From: Ensifer canadensis
GTDB taxonomy: Bacteria > Pseudomonadota > Alphaproteobacteria > Rhizobiales > Rhizobiaceae
Direction: 5' to 3'
DNA length: 64,000 bases
Assembly (NCBI RefSeq): GCF_017488845.2
Contig: NZ_CP083374.1
Coordinates: 1 to 64,000, forward strand
Shown here one piece after another: positions 25,015-34,500 of the stretch (its first letter is position 1; the number at the start of each line of letters is the position of its first letter). The position numbers were made by a program, and so were the translations under genes. The notes beneath the pieces are model-generated. The model saw nothing but the letters and a program-made list of their open reading frames with translations. It made no database searches and was not told the DNA's origin.

Positions 25015-25793
25015 TGGAAAAAACGCTGTCTCTTTCCCTTGCTTCTCGCGCACCGAAGCTTGACGAGCGCCCGCTCGAAAAACGCGTCGGGCTGATTATC
25101 CTCGCCACCGACCACACGACCGAGCCGGACTTCCAGCGCATGGTCGCAAGCGATCGTATCGGCATCTATGTCGCGCGCATCCATTATGCCAATCCGGTCA
25201 CGCCTGAAAACCTGCGCGCGATGCAGCCGTCGCTGACGACGGCCGCCGGCCTGATCCTGCCCGACGAACAGCTCGACGTTATCATGTATTCCTGCACCTC
25301 GGCCTCGGTGGTCATCGGCGACGAGCAGGTCACGGCGGCAATCCATGCATCAAAGCCCAACGTGCCGGTCGTCACCCCGACGGCGGCGGCGGTCAAAGGC
25401 CTCCATGCCCTCGGTGCCCGCCGCATTTCCGTGCTGACCCCCTATACCCTCGAGACCAGCCGGCCGATGGCGGATTATTTTGCTGAGAGCGGATTTACGA
25501 TCGATCGGTTTACCTGCCTGGGCCTGACGGATGATCGCGAAATGGCGCGTATCGGTTCCGACGAAATCATTGCTTTCGCCAGGGAGGCGATGGCGGAGAA
25601 ATCCGACGCGCTCTTCATTTCCTGCACGGCGGTCCGCGCCGCCTCTGTCGCTGCCCGGATCGAGGATGCGATTGGCAAGCCCGTTGTCACCAGCAATCTG
25701 GCAACCGCCTGGGCGTGCCTGCGCCTTTGCGGCGATGACGAGCACCGTCCTCAGCTCGGCCGGCTGATGACGCTGCCGATGGCGGGAGCGTGA
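25014..25793 (+). CDS. eutA: EutA, Asp/Glu racemase/maleate isomerase-superfamily enzyme
   Basis: A 259-residue protein of the aspartate/glutamate racemase and arylmalonate decarboxylase superfamily. The two catalytic cysteines are visible in VIMYSCTSASV and ALFISCTAVRAA. EutA works with EutB and EutC in turning 5-hydroxyectoine into ectoine before hydrolysis; the exact step of each enzyme is less well fixed. It starts within the ehuD stop codon. The frame is open further upstream over ehuD but this ATG is the only sensible start. Confidence 0.9.
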   Translation: MEKTLSLSLASRAPKLDERPLEKRVGLIILATDHTTEPDFQRMVASDRIGIYVARIHYANPVTPENLRAMQPSLTTAAGLILPDEQLDVIMYSCTSASVVIGDEQVTAAIHASKPNVPVVTPTAAAVKGLHALGARRISVLTPYTLETSRPMADYFAESGFTIDRFTCLGLTDDREMARIGSDEIIAFAREAMAEKSDALFISCTAVRAASVAARIEDAIGKPVVTSNLATAWACLRLCGDDEHRPQLGRLMTLPMAGA

Positions 25794-25795
25794 GC

Positions 25796-26803
25796 ATGGC
25801 CGGATCTCCCCTGCCCGTGGCCTATGGCGACATTGAAGCGGCCGCCCGCCGGATTTCGGCGCATGTGCTGAGAACGCCTTTGGTTCTCTCACCATCCCTG
25901 TCCGAGTTGTCGGGTGTGCCTGTCGGGCTCAAGCTGGAACATCACCAGACCACCGGCAGCTTCAAATTGCGCGGCGCCTGCAACGCCTTGCTGTCCATGT
26001 CGCCTGACGAGCGCAAGCGCGGCGTCGTTGCCGCCTCCACCGGCAATCACGGCCGGGCTCTCGCCCATGCCGCAAAGGCCGAAGGCACGATTGCGACGAT
26101 CTGCATGTCGCACCTCGTTCCCGACAACAAGGTCGCTGAAATTCGTCGTCTTGGCGCCAGGGTCCATATCACCGGTGCCTCGCAGGACGATGCCCAGCGC
26201 GAAGTCGAAAGGCTCGTCGAGCAGGACGGGCTCGTGATGGTGCCGCCGTTCGACAATCCGGCTGTTGTTGCCGGCCAGGGCACGCTCGGTCTCGAAATCG
26301 TCGACAGCATGCCGGAGGTCGGAACCGTGCTCGTTCCGCTTTCCGGCGGCGGCCTGGCCTCGGGCGTGGCGCTGGCGGTCAAGACGCGCCGGCCGGGCGT
26401 TCGCGTGATCGGCATCACCATGGAACGTGGCGCGGCGATGAGGGCGAGCCTCGATGCGGGTCGCCCCGTCGAGGTTCCCGAGGTGCCAAGTCTTGCGGAC
26501 TCGCTCGGCGGCGGTATCGGCCTTGCCAATCGCGTCACCTTTGCCATGTGTCACGCGCTGCTCGATGACATCGTGTTGCTCTCGGAAGCGGAGATCGCCG
26601 CTGGCATGCGGCACGCCTACGCGCAAGAGCGCGAGATCGTCGAAGGCGCAGGTGCGGTCGGTATTGCGGCACTGCTTGCCGGCAAGATCGACACGCACGG
26701 CCGCCCGCTTGCGCTGATCCTCTCCGGCCGAAACGTCGACATGGGGCTGCACCGGCGCGTGGTGAATGGCGAGACGGATCTGTTGCGGGAGAACGCGGCA
26801 TGA
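25796..26803 (+). CDS. eutB: EutB, PLP-dependent threonine dehydratase-like enzyme
   Basis: A 335-residue fold-type II PLP enzyme (serine/threonine dehydratase family). The PLP lysine is in TTGSFKLRGACN, and the glycine loop that binds phosphate is VPLSGGGLASG. It acts in hydroxyectoine-to-ectoine conversion. GGGAG is 8 bases before the ATG at 25796. A GTG at 25790, overlapping the eutA stop, would add two residues. It overlaps eutC by four bases (ATGA). Confidence 0.9.
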   Translation: MAGSPLPVAYGDIEAAARRISAHVLRTPLVLSPSLSELSGVPVGLKLEHHQTTGSFKLRGACNALLSMSPDERKRGVVAASTGNHGRALAHAAKAEGTIATICMSHLVPDNKVAEIRRLGARVHITGASQDDAQREVERLVEQDGLVMVPPFDNPAVVAGQGTLGLEIVDSMPEVGTVLVPLSGGGLASGVALAVKTRRPGVRVIGITMERGAAMRASLDAGRPVEVPEVPSLADSLGGGIGLANRVTFAMCHALLDDIVLLSEAEIAAGMRHAYAQEREIVEGAGAVGIAALLAGKIDTHGRPLALILSGRNVDMGLHRRVVNGETDLLRENAA

Positions 26804-27792
26804 CACGCATGACCATTTTGACCGAGGCCGACCTGAGGGCGCTCGTGCCGCTGGACCTTGCGGCCGTCGATTGCGTCGAGAATGCCTTTCACGCGCTCGC
26901 CACGAAAGCTGTGGTGATGCCGCCGATCCTGCGCCTCGATATCCCCGAACACCGGGGCGAAGTCGACGTCAAAACAGCCTATGTCCCCGGTCTAGACGGG
27001 TTCGCGATCAAGATCAGTCCCGGCTTCTTCGACAATCCCATGCTCGGACTGCCGAGCACCAACGGCCTGATGGTGTTGCTGTCGGCCACAACAGGTGTCG
27101 TGCAGGCGCTGCTCCTCGACAATGGCTATTTAACCGACGTGCGCACGGCGGCGGCGGGCGCGGTTGCTGCCAGGCACGTCTCGCGACCGGACGCCTCGGT
27201 GGCCGCTATTTTCGGTGCCGGCATGCAGGCAACGCTGCAGCTCGAAGCGCTTTGCCTGGTACGGCCGATCCGGGAAGCGCGGATCTGGGGTCGGGATAGC
27301 GAAAAGGCAGAGGCTGCGGCGCGGTCGCTGACAGCGAAGTTCGGATTTCCCGTGCGCGCTGAACGCGATGCGCAGCGAGCGGTGGATGGCGCGCATGTGA
27401 TCGTCACCACGACGCCGGCGGAAACACCGATCCTCCAAGCTGCCTGGCTGCAGCCCGGCCAACATCTGACCGCGATGGGTTCCGACGCCGAGCACAAGAA
27501 CGAGATCGAACCCGCAGCAATCGCCCGAGCCTCGCTCTATGTCGCCGATAGTCTGAAGCAGACGCGGCGTCTCGGCGAACTGCACCACGCCATAGAGGCC
27601 GGCTCCATTGCCGCCGACGCCGATTTTGCCGAGCTCGGCCAAATCATCGCCGGCCAGCGGCAGGGACGCACCGATGCGAACCAGATCACGATCGTCGACC
27701 TGACCGGCACCGGGATCCAGGACACCGCCATTGCCACGCTTGCCTTCGCCCGCGCGCAGGAGCGCGGCAAGGGCACGACATTTGAAAGTTGA
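26800..27792 (+). CDS. eutC: EutC, ornithine cyclodeaminase/mu-crystallin-family enzyme
   Basis: A 330-residue NAD(H)-binding protein of the ornithine cyclodeaminase family: GYLTDVRTAAAGAVAARHV, the Rossmann motif IFGAGMQATLQLEAL, and GSDAEHKNEIEP. With EutA and EutB it converts hydroxyectoine to ectoine. The ATG overlaps the eutB stop by four bases. Confidence 0.9.
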   Translation: MTRMTILTEADLRALVPLDLAAVDCVENAFHALATKAVVMPPILRLDIPEHRGEVDVKTAYVPGLDGFAIKISPGFFDNPMLGLPSTNGLMVLLSATTGVVQALLLDNGYLTDVRTAAAGAVAARHVSRPDASVAAIFGAGMQATLQLEALCLVRPIREARIWGRDSEKAEAAARSLTAKFGFPVRAERDAQRAVDGAHVIVTTTPAETPILQAAWLQPGQHLTAMGSDAEHKNEIEPAAIARASLYVADSLKQTRRLGELHHAIEAGSIAADADFAELGQIIAGQRQGRTDANQITIVDLTGTGIQDTAIATLAFARAQERGKGTTFES

Positions 27793-27823
27793 GACCGGCA
27801 CGGCCGGAGAATGAGGGAGAGAC

Positions 27824-29005
27824 ATGACCCAACCCAATCTCAAATTTTCCCTTGGGGAGTATGAGGCGCGATTGAAAAAGACGCGCAAGGCCATGGAGGA
27901 AAAGGGCGTCGACCTGCTCATTGTCAGCGATCCGACCAATATGGCCTGGCTCACCGGCTATGACGGATGGTCGTTCTACGTGCATCAGGCGGTGGTGGTG
28001 CCGCCGACCGGCGAGCCGATCTGGTACGGGCGCGGGCAGGATGCCAATGGCGCCAAGCTGACGGCCTATCTGAGCCATAAGAACATCATCGGCTACCCTG
28101 ATCACTATGTGCAGTCCACGGAGCGCCATCCGATGGATTATCTCGCTGCAAAGCTCATCGAGCGCGGTCTCGACAAGCTGCGGATCGGTGTCGAGATGGA
28201 CAACTATTGGTTCTCGGCGGCCGCCTATGCGGCCTTGCAGAAGCATCTGCCCAATGCCCGCTTCGTCGATACGACGGCGCTGGTCAACTGGCAGCGCGCG
28301 GTGAAGAGCCCAACCGAAATCGGCTATATGCGCAACGCTGCCCGTATCGTCGAAGGCATGCATCAGCGCATTTTCGACAAGATCGAGGTCGGCATGCGCA
28401 AGTGCGATCTCGTCGCCGAGATCTACGATGCCGGCACGCGCGGCGTCGACGGCATCGGCGGCGACTATCCCGCGATCGTGCCATTGCTGCCTTCAGGCGT
28501 CGAGGCGTCTGCCCCACATCTGACCTGGGACGACCGGCCGATGAAGTCGGGTGAAGGCACATTCTTCGAGATTGCCGGCTGCTACAATCGCTACCATCTG
28601 CCGCTATCGCGTACCGTATTCCTCGGCAAGCCGACGCCGGCGTTTATCGACGCAGAAAAGGCGACACTGGAAGGCATGGAGGCGGGGCTTGCCCAGGCCA
28701 AGCCGGGCAACACCTGCGAGGATATCGCCAAGGCGTTCTTCACTGTCTTGAAGAAGTACGGCATCGTCAAGGACAACCGCACGGGTTACTCGATCGGCAT
28801 GTCCTATCCGCCGGATTGGGGCGAGCGCACCATGAGCCTGCGTCCCGGCGACAGGACCGAGCTGAAGCCCGGCATGACCTTCCACTTCATGACCGGCCTG
28901 TGGCTCGAGGACATGGGTTTTGAAACCACAGAAAGCATCCTGATCACCGAGACGGGGGTCGAATGCCTCGCCAATGTGCCGCGCAAGCTTTTCGTGAAGG
29001 ACTGA
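27824..29005 (+). CDS. doeA: Ectoine hydrolase EutD/DoeA (M24 peptidase-like fold)
   Basis: A 393-residue creatinase/prolidase-fold protein: an N-terminal creatinase-N domain (about 10-150; DPTNMAWLTGYDGWSFY) and a C-terminal pita-bread domain. DoeA (EutD in rhizobia) opens the ectoine ring to N-acetyl-diaminobutyrate. The usual five metal ligands of M24 metallopeptidases are not all evident, fitting a creatinase-like, metal-independent hydrolase. The GAGGGAGAG ribosome-binding site is strong. Confidence 0.93.
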   Translation: MTQPNLKFSLGEYEARLKKTRKAMEEKGVDLLIVSDPTNMAWLTGYDGWSFYVHQAVVVPPTGEPIWYGRGQDANGAKLTAYLSHKNIIGYPDHYVQSTERHPMDYLAAKLIERGLDKLRIGVEMDNYWFSAAAYAALQKHLPNARFVDTTALVNWQRAVKSPTEIGYMRNAARIVEGMHQRIFDKIEVGMRKCDLVAEIYDAGTRGVDGIGGDYPAIVPLLPSGVEASAPHLTWDDRPMKSGEGTFFEIAGCYNRYHLPLSRTVFLGKPTPAFIDAEKATLEGMEAGLAQAKPGNTCEDIAKAFFTVLKKYGIVKDNRTGYSIGMSYPPDWGERTMSLRPGDRTELKPGMTFHFMTGLWLEDMGFETTESILITETGVECLANVPRKLFVKD

Positions 29006-29007
29006 TC

Positions 29008-30018
29008 ATGACGGTTTCAGAGCTGCGCCCGTCTGCGATCTCGCCGACCGTCGATTTCTCGATGGACGGCGTCCAGCATGGCTTCCTGCGGCTGCCCTAT
29101 AGCCGCGATGATTCCGCCTGGGGCTCGGTGATGATCCCCGTCACCGTCGTAAAAAACGGCGAAGGGCCGACGGCCCTTCTGACCGGTGGCAATCACGGCG
29201 ACGAGTATGAGGGGCCGATCGCCCTGTTCGACCTTGCGCGAACCCTGAAGGCTGAAGACGTGGCCGGCCGGGTCATCATTCTGCCGGCGATGAACTACCC
29301 CGCCTTCGTCTCGGGGACGCGCACATCACCGATCGATAAGGGCAACATGAACCGCAGTTTCCCGGGAAGGCCCGACGGCACGGTGACGGAGAAGATCGCC
29401 GATTACCTCCAGCGCGAACTGCTGCCGCTCGCCGATATCGTCCTCGATTTTCACTCCGGCGGAAAGACGCTGGATTTCCTGCCGTTCTGCGCGGCGCACA
29501 TCCTGTCGGACAAGCAGCAGGAGGCACGATCGTTTGAACTCGTGGACGCATTTTGCGCGCCCTACTCGATGAAGATGCTCGAGATCGACGCGGTTGGAAT
29601 GTACGACACCGCGGCGGAGGAGATGGGCAAGATCTTCATCACGACGGAACTTGGAGGCGGTGGCACGGCAACTGCAAAAAGCGCAGGCATTGCCAAACAG
29701 GGTGTCACCAACGTCTTGCGCAGGGCCGACATCCTGAAGGGTGGGGACAGGTCGGCTGCCGGCCGGACGCAATGGCTGGATATGCCGGATGGAAATTGCT
29801 TTTCCTTTGCCGAGGACGCCGGCCTGATCGAACCTCTGGTCGACATGGGGGACAGCGTCGTTGCCGGTCAGGTCGTCGCCCGCATCCACCCGATCGGCAA
29901 AACCGGCGCCCTGCCTTCCGACGTCTGCACGAAGATGGATGGCATCCTGTGCGCCCGGCATTTCCCAGGCCTCGTCAAGGCAGGAGACTGCGTCGCGGTC
30001 GTTGCGGTTGCCGTCTAG
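29008..30018 (+). CDS. doeB: N-alpha-acetyl-L-2,4-diaminobutyrate deacetylase EutE/DoeB
   Basis: A 336-residue zinc deacetylase of the succinylglutamate desuccinylase/aspartoacylase family. The zinc ligands are in GGNHGDEYEGP (His and Glu) and the later LDFHSGG (His). It removes acetate from N-acetyl-diaminobutyrate to give diaminobutyrate, the DoeD substrate. The ATG at 29008 lies 2 bases after the doeA stop and follows GAAGGA. The frame also opens at 28963 inside doeA but that start is unlikely. Confidence 0.93.
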   Translation: MTVSELRPSAISPTVDFSMDGVQHGFLRLPYSRDDSAWGSVMIPVTVVKNGEGPTALLTGGNHGDEYEGPIALFDLARTLKAEDVAGRVIILPAMNYPAFVSGTRTSPIDKGNMNRSFPGRPDGTVTEKIADYLQRELLPLADIVLDFHSGGKTLDFLPFCAAHILSDKQQEARSFELVDAFCAPYSMKMLEIDAVGMYDTAAEEMGKIFITTELGGGGTATAKSAGIAKQGVTNVLRRADILKGGDRSAAGRTQWLDMPDGNCFSFAEDAGLIEPLVDMGDSVVAGQVVARIHPIGKTGALPSDVCTKMDGILCARHFPGLVKAGDCVAVVAVAV

Positions 30019-30220
30019 TTCGACCCGTTCTACTGCACGCTTTGACCCGACTGCCGGCTGTCATCGCAAGTGATCCGTCGGGGTCGTCACCGCTGGAGGG
30101 TGGTACCGCAAATACTGGCTCGGTGTCGGCGCCGCTCAGTCCGCTGCAGCAAAATGCGCCATCTGGTCCGCGTGTGCCTTTGCGAAGCATGGACGGGCCG
30201 CGGGGTTACTGGCGAAGCTC

Positions 30221-31831
30221 TTACAATTGGACTTCTTCGCCTTGCGATTGCCGAACGTGTGCCTTTGCATATTTTGCCAATCCGATCTTGATGGCGACCA
30301 GCACCGGGGCGGCAAACAGAAAAAGCAGTGCGACGGCGTTGAAGGCAGTGTCGAAGGCAATCACCGTCGATTGACTTGTGACCGCCCGGCCCAGAAGGCT
30401 CGTTGCTGCCCGGCTAGCGGCAGCTCCTTCCATCCCTTTCGCCATCAGCATAGCTGTCGTGATCTTCAGTCGTTCGAGCACCGCGATCTCCCCTCCGGTC
30501 ACGTCGGCGGCAAGCACAGCGACATTGGCGGCAACGTTATGGTCTATCAATGTTTGCAGCCCTGCGACCCCGATCAGTCCACCAAGCTGGCGACCGGTAT
30601 TGAAGAGGCCGATCCCGGAGGCAAGATTGCGGCTGTTAAGGTTGCTGAATGCGATCAGGGTGATCGATAGAAACAGGAAGCCGAGACCCAGACCGCGCAA
30701 CAGGACCGCCGCCATCATGTCGTCCGCGCCGCTCTCGCTGGTCGAGCCGGACAGCATCCACATCGCGACCATGATCATCAGGATGCCGAAGGGCACCGTG
30801 GCAAACGGAGGAAGGTGGCGGGCCTGCATGAGATAGGCAGCCAGCAGGAGCGCGCCGATGAAAAGTGCACCGCTCGGCAACAAGAGCTGCCCAGCGTCGG
30901 TGGGCGTGAATGCGAGAACGGACACGGCGAATGAGGGAATGAGGAAGGCGCTCCCGAACAGTGCGGCGCCGGCAACGAAGCTGACGATGAAGGCGAAGCT
31001 GAAATCCTCCGACCGGAACAGGGTAAAATCGAGCAGACCCTGCCCCTTTGCCAGCACCTGTTGGCCAAGAAACGCCAGCAGCGTGGCCATGCCAATCACC
31101 GTTAGCCACAGGATCCGAGGCTCCTCGAGCCAATCCCATCGACTTCCCTGGCTGAGGACATACGTGAGCGAAAAGAGCGCGACGGACATCAGTGTAAAAC
31201 CGATCCAGTCAAACGGGCGATGCGCCGCTTTTGCCGGCATTGGCATGTCTACGATCGGTAGAAGCCCGGCGGCGCCGAGCGCCACCGGGACAATACTGTA
31301 GAAGATCCATGTCCAGGACTGGCTGTCGAGCAACCATCCCTGAAGCGCTGGGGCGATCGTCGCTGGCGCGACAACGGCCCCCATGGCGAACAACGCTTGC
31401 AGGATTGGTTGACGAGTTCTGGGATAGGCGAGGAAAATAATCGCCTGACCGCCGACCAACAGGGTGCCGCCGGAGAAGCCCTGAATTACTCGAAGGACGA
31501 CCAGCAAGTCCAGGCGAGTGGCCATGGCGGCGATGGCGCACGCCAAGCCCATGGCAAGGGTCGAGGCAATAATCAGGCGCAAGGGATGGATGCGGCTGAG
31601 CAGCCAGGGGGCCGTCATGAAGCCGATGAGTTTGAAACTGGTGTATCCGACATCCAGCCAGGCGAACTCGTCTGGCGTTGCATAGGTGTCGCCGATGATA
31701 TCACTACGCCCGAGCGACAGGACGGTGCTGGCGATCGCCTCCGTCAGGGCGGCAAGCACAATGCCAATGACCAGAAGCGCGCCTGTCGTCGATCTCTCAC
31801 GCTCCGGGATCGCGATGACGACCATTGTCAT
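30221..31831 (-). CDS. DHA2-family (14-TM) MFS efflux pump, EmrB-like
   Basis: A 536-residue drug:H+ antiporter-2 type MFS protein with about 14 hydrophobic helices, including RVIQGFSGGTLLVGGQAII (the motif C-like region). It overlaps the HlyD-family gene by four bases (ATGA), and together they form an EmrAB-type inner-membrane/adaptor pump that would use an outer-membrane TolC. The substrate is unknown. It is the last gene of the SDR-cupin-HlyD-DHA2 unit. Confidence 0.88.
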   Translation of the reverse strand: MTMVVIAIPERERSTTGALLVIGIVLAALTEAIASTVLSLGRSDIIGDTYATPDEFAWLDVGYTSFKLIGFMTAPWLLSRIHPLRLIIASTLAMGLACAIAAMATRLDLLVVLRVIQGFSGGTLLVGGQAIIFLAYPRTRQPILQALFAMGAVVAPATIAPALQGWLLDSQSWTWIFYSIVPVALGAAGLLPIVDMPMPAKAAHRPFDWIGFTLMSVALFSLTYVLSQGSRWDWLEEPRILWLTVIGMATLLAFLGQQVLAKGQGLLDFTLFRSEDFSFAFIVSFVAGAALFGSAFLIPSFAVSVLAFTPTDAGQLLLPSGALFIGALLLAAYLMQARHLPPFATVPFGILMIMVAMWMLSGSTSESGADDMMAAVLLRGLGLGFLFLSITLIAFSNLNSRNLASGIGLFNTGRQLGGLIGVAGLQTLIDHNVAANVAVLAADVTGGEIAVLERLKITTAMLMAKGMEGAAASRAATSLLGRAVTSQSTVIAFDTAFNAVALLFLFAAPVLVAIKIGLAKYAKAHVRQSQGEEVQL

Positions 31832-32925
31832 GACCCGCTCCCAAGATCGATCGCGACTCGCGCGGAAAGGCCAGGAACTAGACGACCAAGCAGCGGACTG
31901 CCGGCAAGCCGGATCTTCACCGGAACGCGCTGGACGACACGAACGAAGTTGCCAGTTGCATTGTCGGTGGGGAGCAAGCTGAAGGCAGAACCGCTGCCAG
32001 GCGCAAAACTGTCAACAACACCTTCAAGGGCATCGTTCGGATAGCCGTCGATGCGAATGCGCACGCGCTGCCCGGACCGGATATGTTCGAGCTGCGTTTC
32101 CTTGAAGTTCGCCACCACCCACACACCGGCGACCGGTACGATATCGAGCAAGGCGTTGCCTGGTGCGACAAGCCTTCCGATACGGACTTGGCGGTTACCG
32201 ATGACACCAGCGATAGGCGCGCGAACCACGGTGCTTTCGAGATCGATCTGGGCGAGATCACGAGCGGCCTGTGCCTGGGCCACGGCGGCAACGGCGGCCT
32301 CGCGCTGAGCGGCAAAGACCGTTATGCGTTGCTGCTGAGCCTCGACTGTGGCGGATGCAGCCGCCACGCCCGCCTCCGCTCTTGATCGCGCGGTATCGCT
32401 TTCATCGACATGAGCCTGGCTGATTGTGTTGCTGCGGATAAGCTCACGACGGCGGCCATAGGCCTTGGTCGCCAGATCCATCTCGGCGACAGCCGAACGT
32501 TTCTGTGCTGCGGCCTGTCGAATGAGGGCGTGCTGAAGTTCGGTCTCCGCGTCGACATTGGTGAGGCGAGCTTCGGCAGCTTCCACGTTGGCCACCGCTT
32601 GCGCAAGGCGCGCCCTGTAGTCCCGATCATCGATCCGGAACAGTACCTGCCCTGCGCTTACAGTCTGGTTGTCATCAACCTCCACCGCCGTGACGTAGCC
32701 GCCGACTTTTGGGGCAAGCGCGGTCACATCGCCGCGCACATAGGCGTTGTCGGTCGACGCCTCGCCGCTCGGACGAGCCCAGGCCCATCCGCCGGCCACG
32801 GCGATCACTGCGCCGAGACACAGAAGCAGGCCGACGACCTTTTTCTTGTTGCCTTGTTTTGCTGCGCCACGGATCGCTGCGCCCTCGCCCACGACGGTGG
32901 CGGCTTTGTCCTCGAGCGGATCCAT
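31828..32925 (-). CDS. HlyD/EmrA-family efflux adaptor
   Basis: A 365-residue membrane-fusion protein. A short cytoplasmic N-terminus leads to a single TM near residues 28-48 (VVGLLLCLGAVIAVAGGWAWA). The split biotinyl-lipoyl domain comprises TDNAYVRGDVTALAPKVGGYV and RAPIAGVIGNRQVRIGRLV, separated by a long coiled coil (about 105-215). It couples the DHA2 pump to an outer-membrane channel. Confidence 0.9.
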   Translation of the reverse strand: MDPLEDKAATVVGEGAAIRGAAKQGNKKKVVGLLLCLGAVIAVAGGWAWARPSGEASTDNAYVRGDVTALAPKVGGYVTAVEVDDNQTVSAGQVLFRIDDRDYRARLAQAVANVEAAEARLTNVDAETELQHALIRQAAAQKRSAVAEMDLATKAYGRRRELIRSNTISQAHVDESDTARSRAEAGVAAASATVEAQQQRITVFAAQREAAVAAVAQAQAARDLAQIDLESTVVRAPIAGVIGNRQVRIGRLVAPGNALLDIVPVAGVWVVANFKETQLEHIRSGQRVRIRIDGYPNDALEGVVDSFAPGSGSAFSLLPTDNATGNFVRVVQRVPVKIRLAGSPLLGRLVPGLSARVAIDLGSGS

Positions 32926-33015
32926 TTTCTCAGTTCCTGTTGGGGTTAAGTGGCCGCGAGGCAGCCCTTCGATGGAGTTGCCAAAGGCTGCCTGAGCGGA
33001 AACGCGTTCGACGCG

Positions 33016-33429
33016 TTATTCGCCGATCGGCGTGGTCAGTTCCTTTTCACCAGTGTCGACGACGAACACCGCGAGCAATCGCGCCGGCTTCGTGTCGCTG
33101 GCGTTTGCACTGACGCCATGACGAGCGCCGGGATCCTCGTAGAAGTTCTCGCCGGCCGCGTAGACCCGTTCCGGTGCGCCGTTGACGCTGCTGCGGATCG
33201 CGCCTTCGAGCACTGTTGCGTAGATGAAGGCCGAGTCCGGATGCGTATGGCCGGGCGATGCGCCACCCGGCCCGTATTCGACGAGCACGCCCTTCATGCT
33301 CTTGCCGGGAACGTTCGGAAGGACGTGGTCGAATACGATTGTCACCTTGCCTTCGGGTCGGTCGGCGGCTGAAACCGGGGTGATCGAGATCGTTGCCAGG
33401 GCAAAGGCCTGGAGAAACCGTGTCAGCAT
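33016..33429 (-). CDS. Secreted cupin-domain protein
   Basis: A 137-residue protein with an N-terminal signal peptide (cleavage near SAA, about residue 22) and one cupin domain. Cupin motif 1 is in SPGHTHPDSAFIYATVLEG and motif 2 is near ENFYEDPGARHGVSANAS, with His ligands suitable for a metal. It would sit in the periplasm. It lies 75 bp after the SDR gene and 90 bp before the HlyD gene on the same strand, so it is likely co-transcribed. Its reaction is unknown. Confidence 0.8.
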   Translation of the reverse strand: MLTRFLQAFALATISITPVSAADRPEGKVTIVFDHVLPNVPGKSMKGVLVEYGPGGASPGHTHPDSAFIYATVLEGAIRSSVNGAPERVYAAGENFYEDPGARHGVSANASDTKPARLLAVFVVDTGEKELTTPIGE

Positions 33430-33504
33430 TGTCGTTTTCCTTTGGGTGTTTCGTGGGACGCCGCGCCAGGTCCCGCACGGGCGTCTTTGGCGTCTGCGCC
33501 AGGC

Positions 33505-34257
33505 TCAGTGTGTGACTTGCTGGCCGAGCCAGTCCTCGAAGCGGATCATGCCGAGGCGCGGTTTGTCGCCTGGTGTCAGCGACTGATCGTTAAGCACCGC
33601 ACCGAAGTAGCGTGCGTGAACGTCCGGCACGACCTTGCGCGTGTCATGCTTTGCCTTGAGGAAGCGCCTCACCAGTTCATCGAGCGGAACGGCCTCGGGG
33701 CCGGCGACTTCGACCGTGCCGTTGATCGGCGGTGCGAGTGCGACATCGGTGAGCGCCGCCGCCACATCGTCGGACGCAATCGGCTGGAACAGCGCCGGCG
33801 ACAGGCGGATCTCGCCGTCGACGTCGGCCGATTGCGCGATGCCGCCGACAAACTCGAAGAACTGCGTGGCGCGCAGGATGGTGTAGGGAATGCCGGACGC
33901 CTTGATCAGGTTTTCCTGCGCGATCTTGGCCCGGAAATAACCGTTGTCCGGAAGGCGTTCGCTGCCGACGATCGACAGGGCAACGTGATGGCGAACGCCG
34001 GCAGCGGCTTCGGCCGCCAATAGATTACGACCCGAGGTCTCGAAAAACTCGAGAACGGCCTTGTCTTCCCAGACCGGCGCATTCGCCACGTCGACGACGA
34101 TCTCGGCGCCATCCATCGCTCCCGCGAGCCCCTCGCGGGTGATAGTGTTCACGCCGGTATTGGGAGAGGCAGGCAGCACGTCATGACCGCGCTCGCGCAG
34201 GTTCTTCACAAGTTTCGATCCAATGAGGCCGGTGCCTCCGATGACGACGATCTTCAT
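33505..34257 (-). CDS. Atypical SDR / NAD(P)-binding reductase (NmrA-like)
   Basis: A 250-residue atypical short-chain dehydrogenase with the N-terminal motif VVIGGTGLIGSKLVKNL and the NmrA/YwnB-like segments GVRHHVALSIVGS and GIPYTILRATQFFEF, lacking a YxxxK catalytic pair in the usual place. Such proteins are NAD(P)H-binding reductases or redox sensors. It is the first gene after the divergent promoter region shared with the winged-helix/TPR regulator, which probably controls it. Confidence 0.85.
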   Translation of the reverse strand: MKIVVIGGTGLIGSKLVKNLRERGHDVLPASPNTGVNTITREGLAGAMDGAEIVVDVANAPVWEDKAVLEFFETSGRNLLAAEAAAGVRHHVALSIVGSERLPDNGYFRAKIAQENLIKASGIPYTILRATQFFEFVGGIAQSADVDGEIRLSPALFQPIASDDVAAALTDVALAPPINGTVEVAGPEAVPLDELVRRFLKAKHDTRKVVPDVHARYFGAVLNDQSLTPGDKPRLGMIRFEDWLGQQVTH

Positions 34258-34334
34258 GGGTTTTCTCCGCTTTTCCCGACCGCAACCATTGCCGTCTGTA
34301 CGAATGGAGAGTACCTGCGGGTATGTGGGAAGTC

Positions 34335-34378
34335 CTTGAGGCAGGCTTGAATTGCCTTTGAAGGATGCTTGAATATAT
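34335..34378. promoter_or_regulatory. Operator candidate: four CTTGA-type repeats at exact 11-bp spacing
   Basis: CTTGA at 34335, 34346 and 34368 and TTTGA at 34357 form a four-copy direct repeat with a period of exactly 11 bp. It sits between the divergent SDR gene (start 34257) and the winged-helix/TPR regulator. Regulators with OmpR-type winged helices, including SARPs, typically bind direct repeats spaced by one helical turn. Confidence 0.6.
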
Positions 34379-34500
34379 GTCCAAGACGCCTGCCTGACCG
34401 AAGCCCTTACGGGGCGGGTGGCGGGCCAGACGTCTGCTACCGATGTCAGACATCAATTCGTCAGTTGCCTCGGCCGCGAGCCGGTGGCGCGCGTTCAGGG

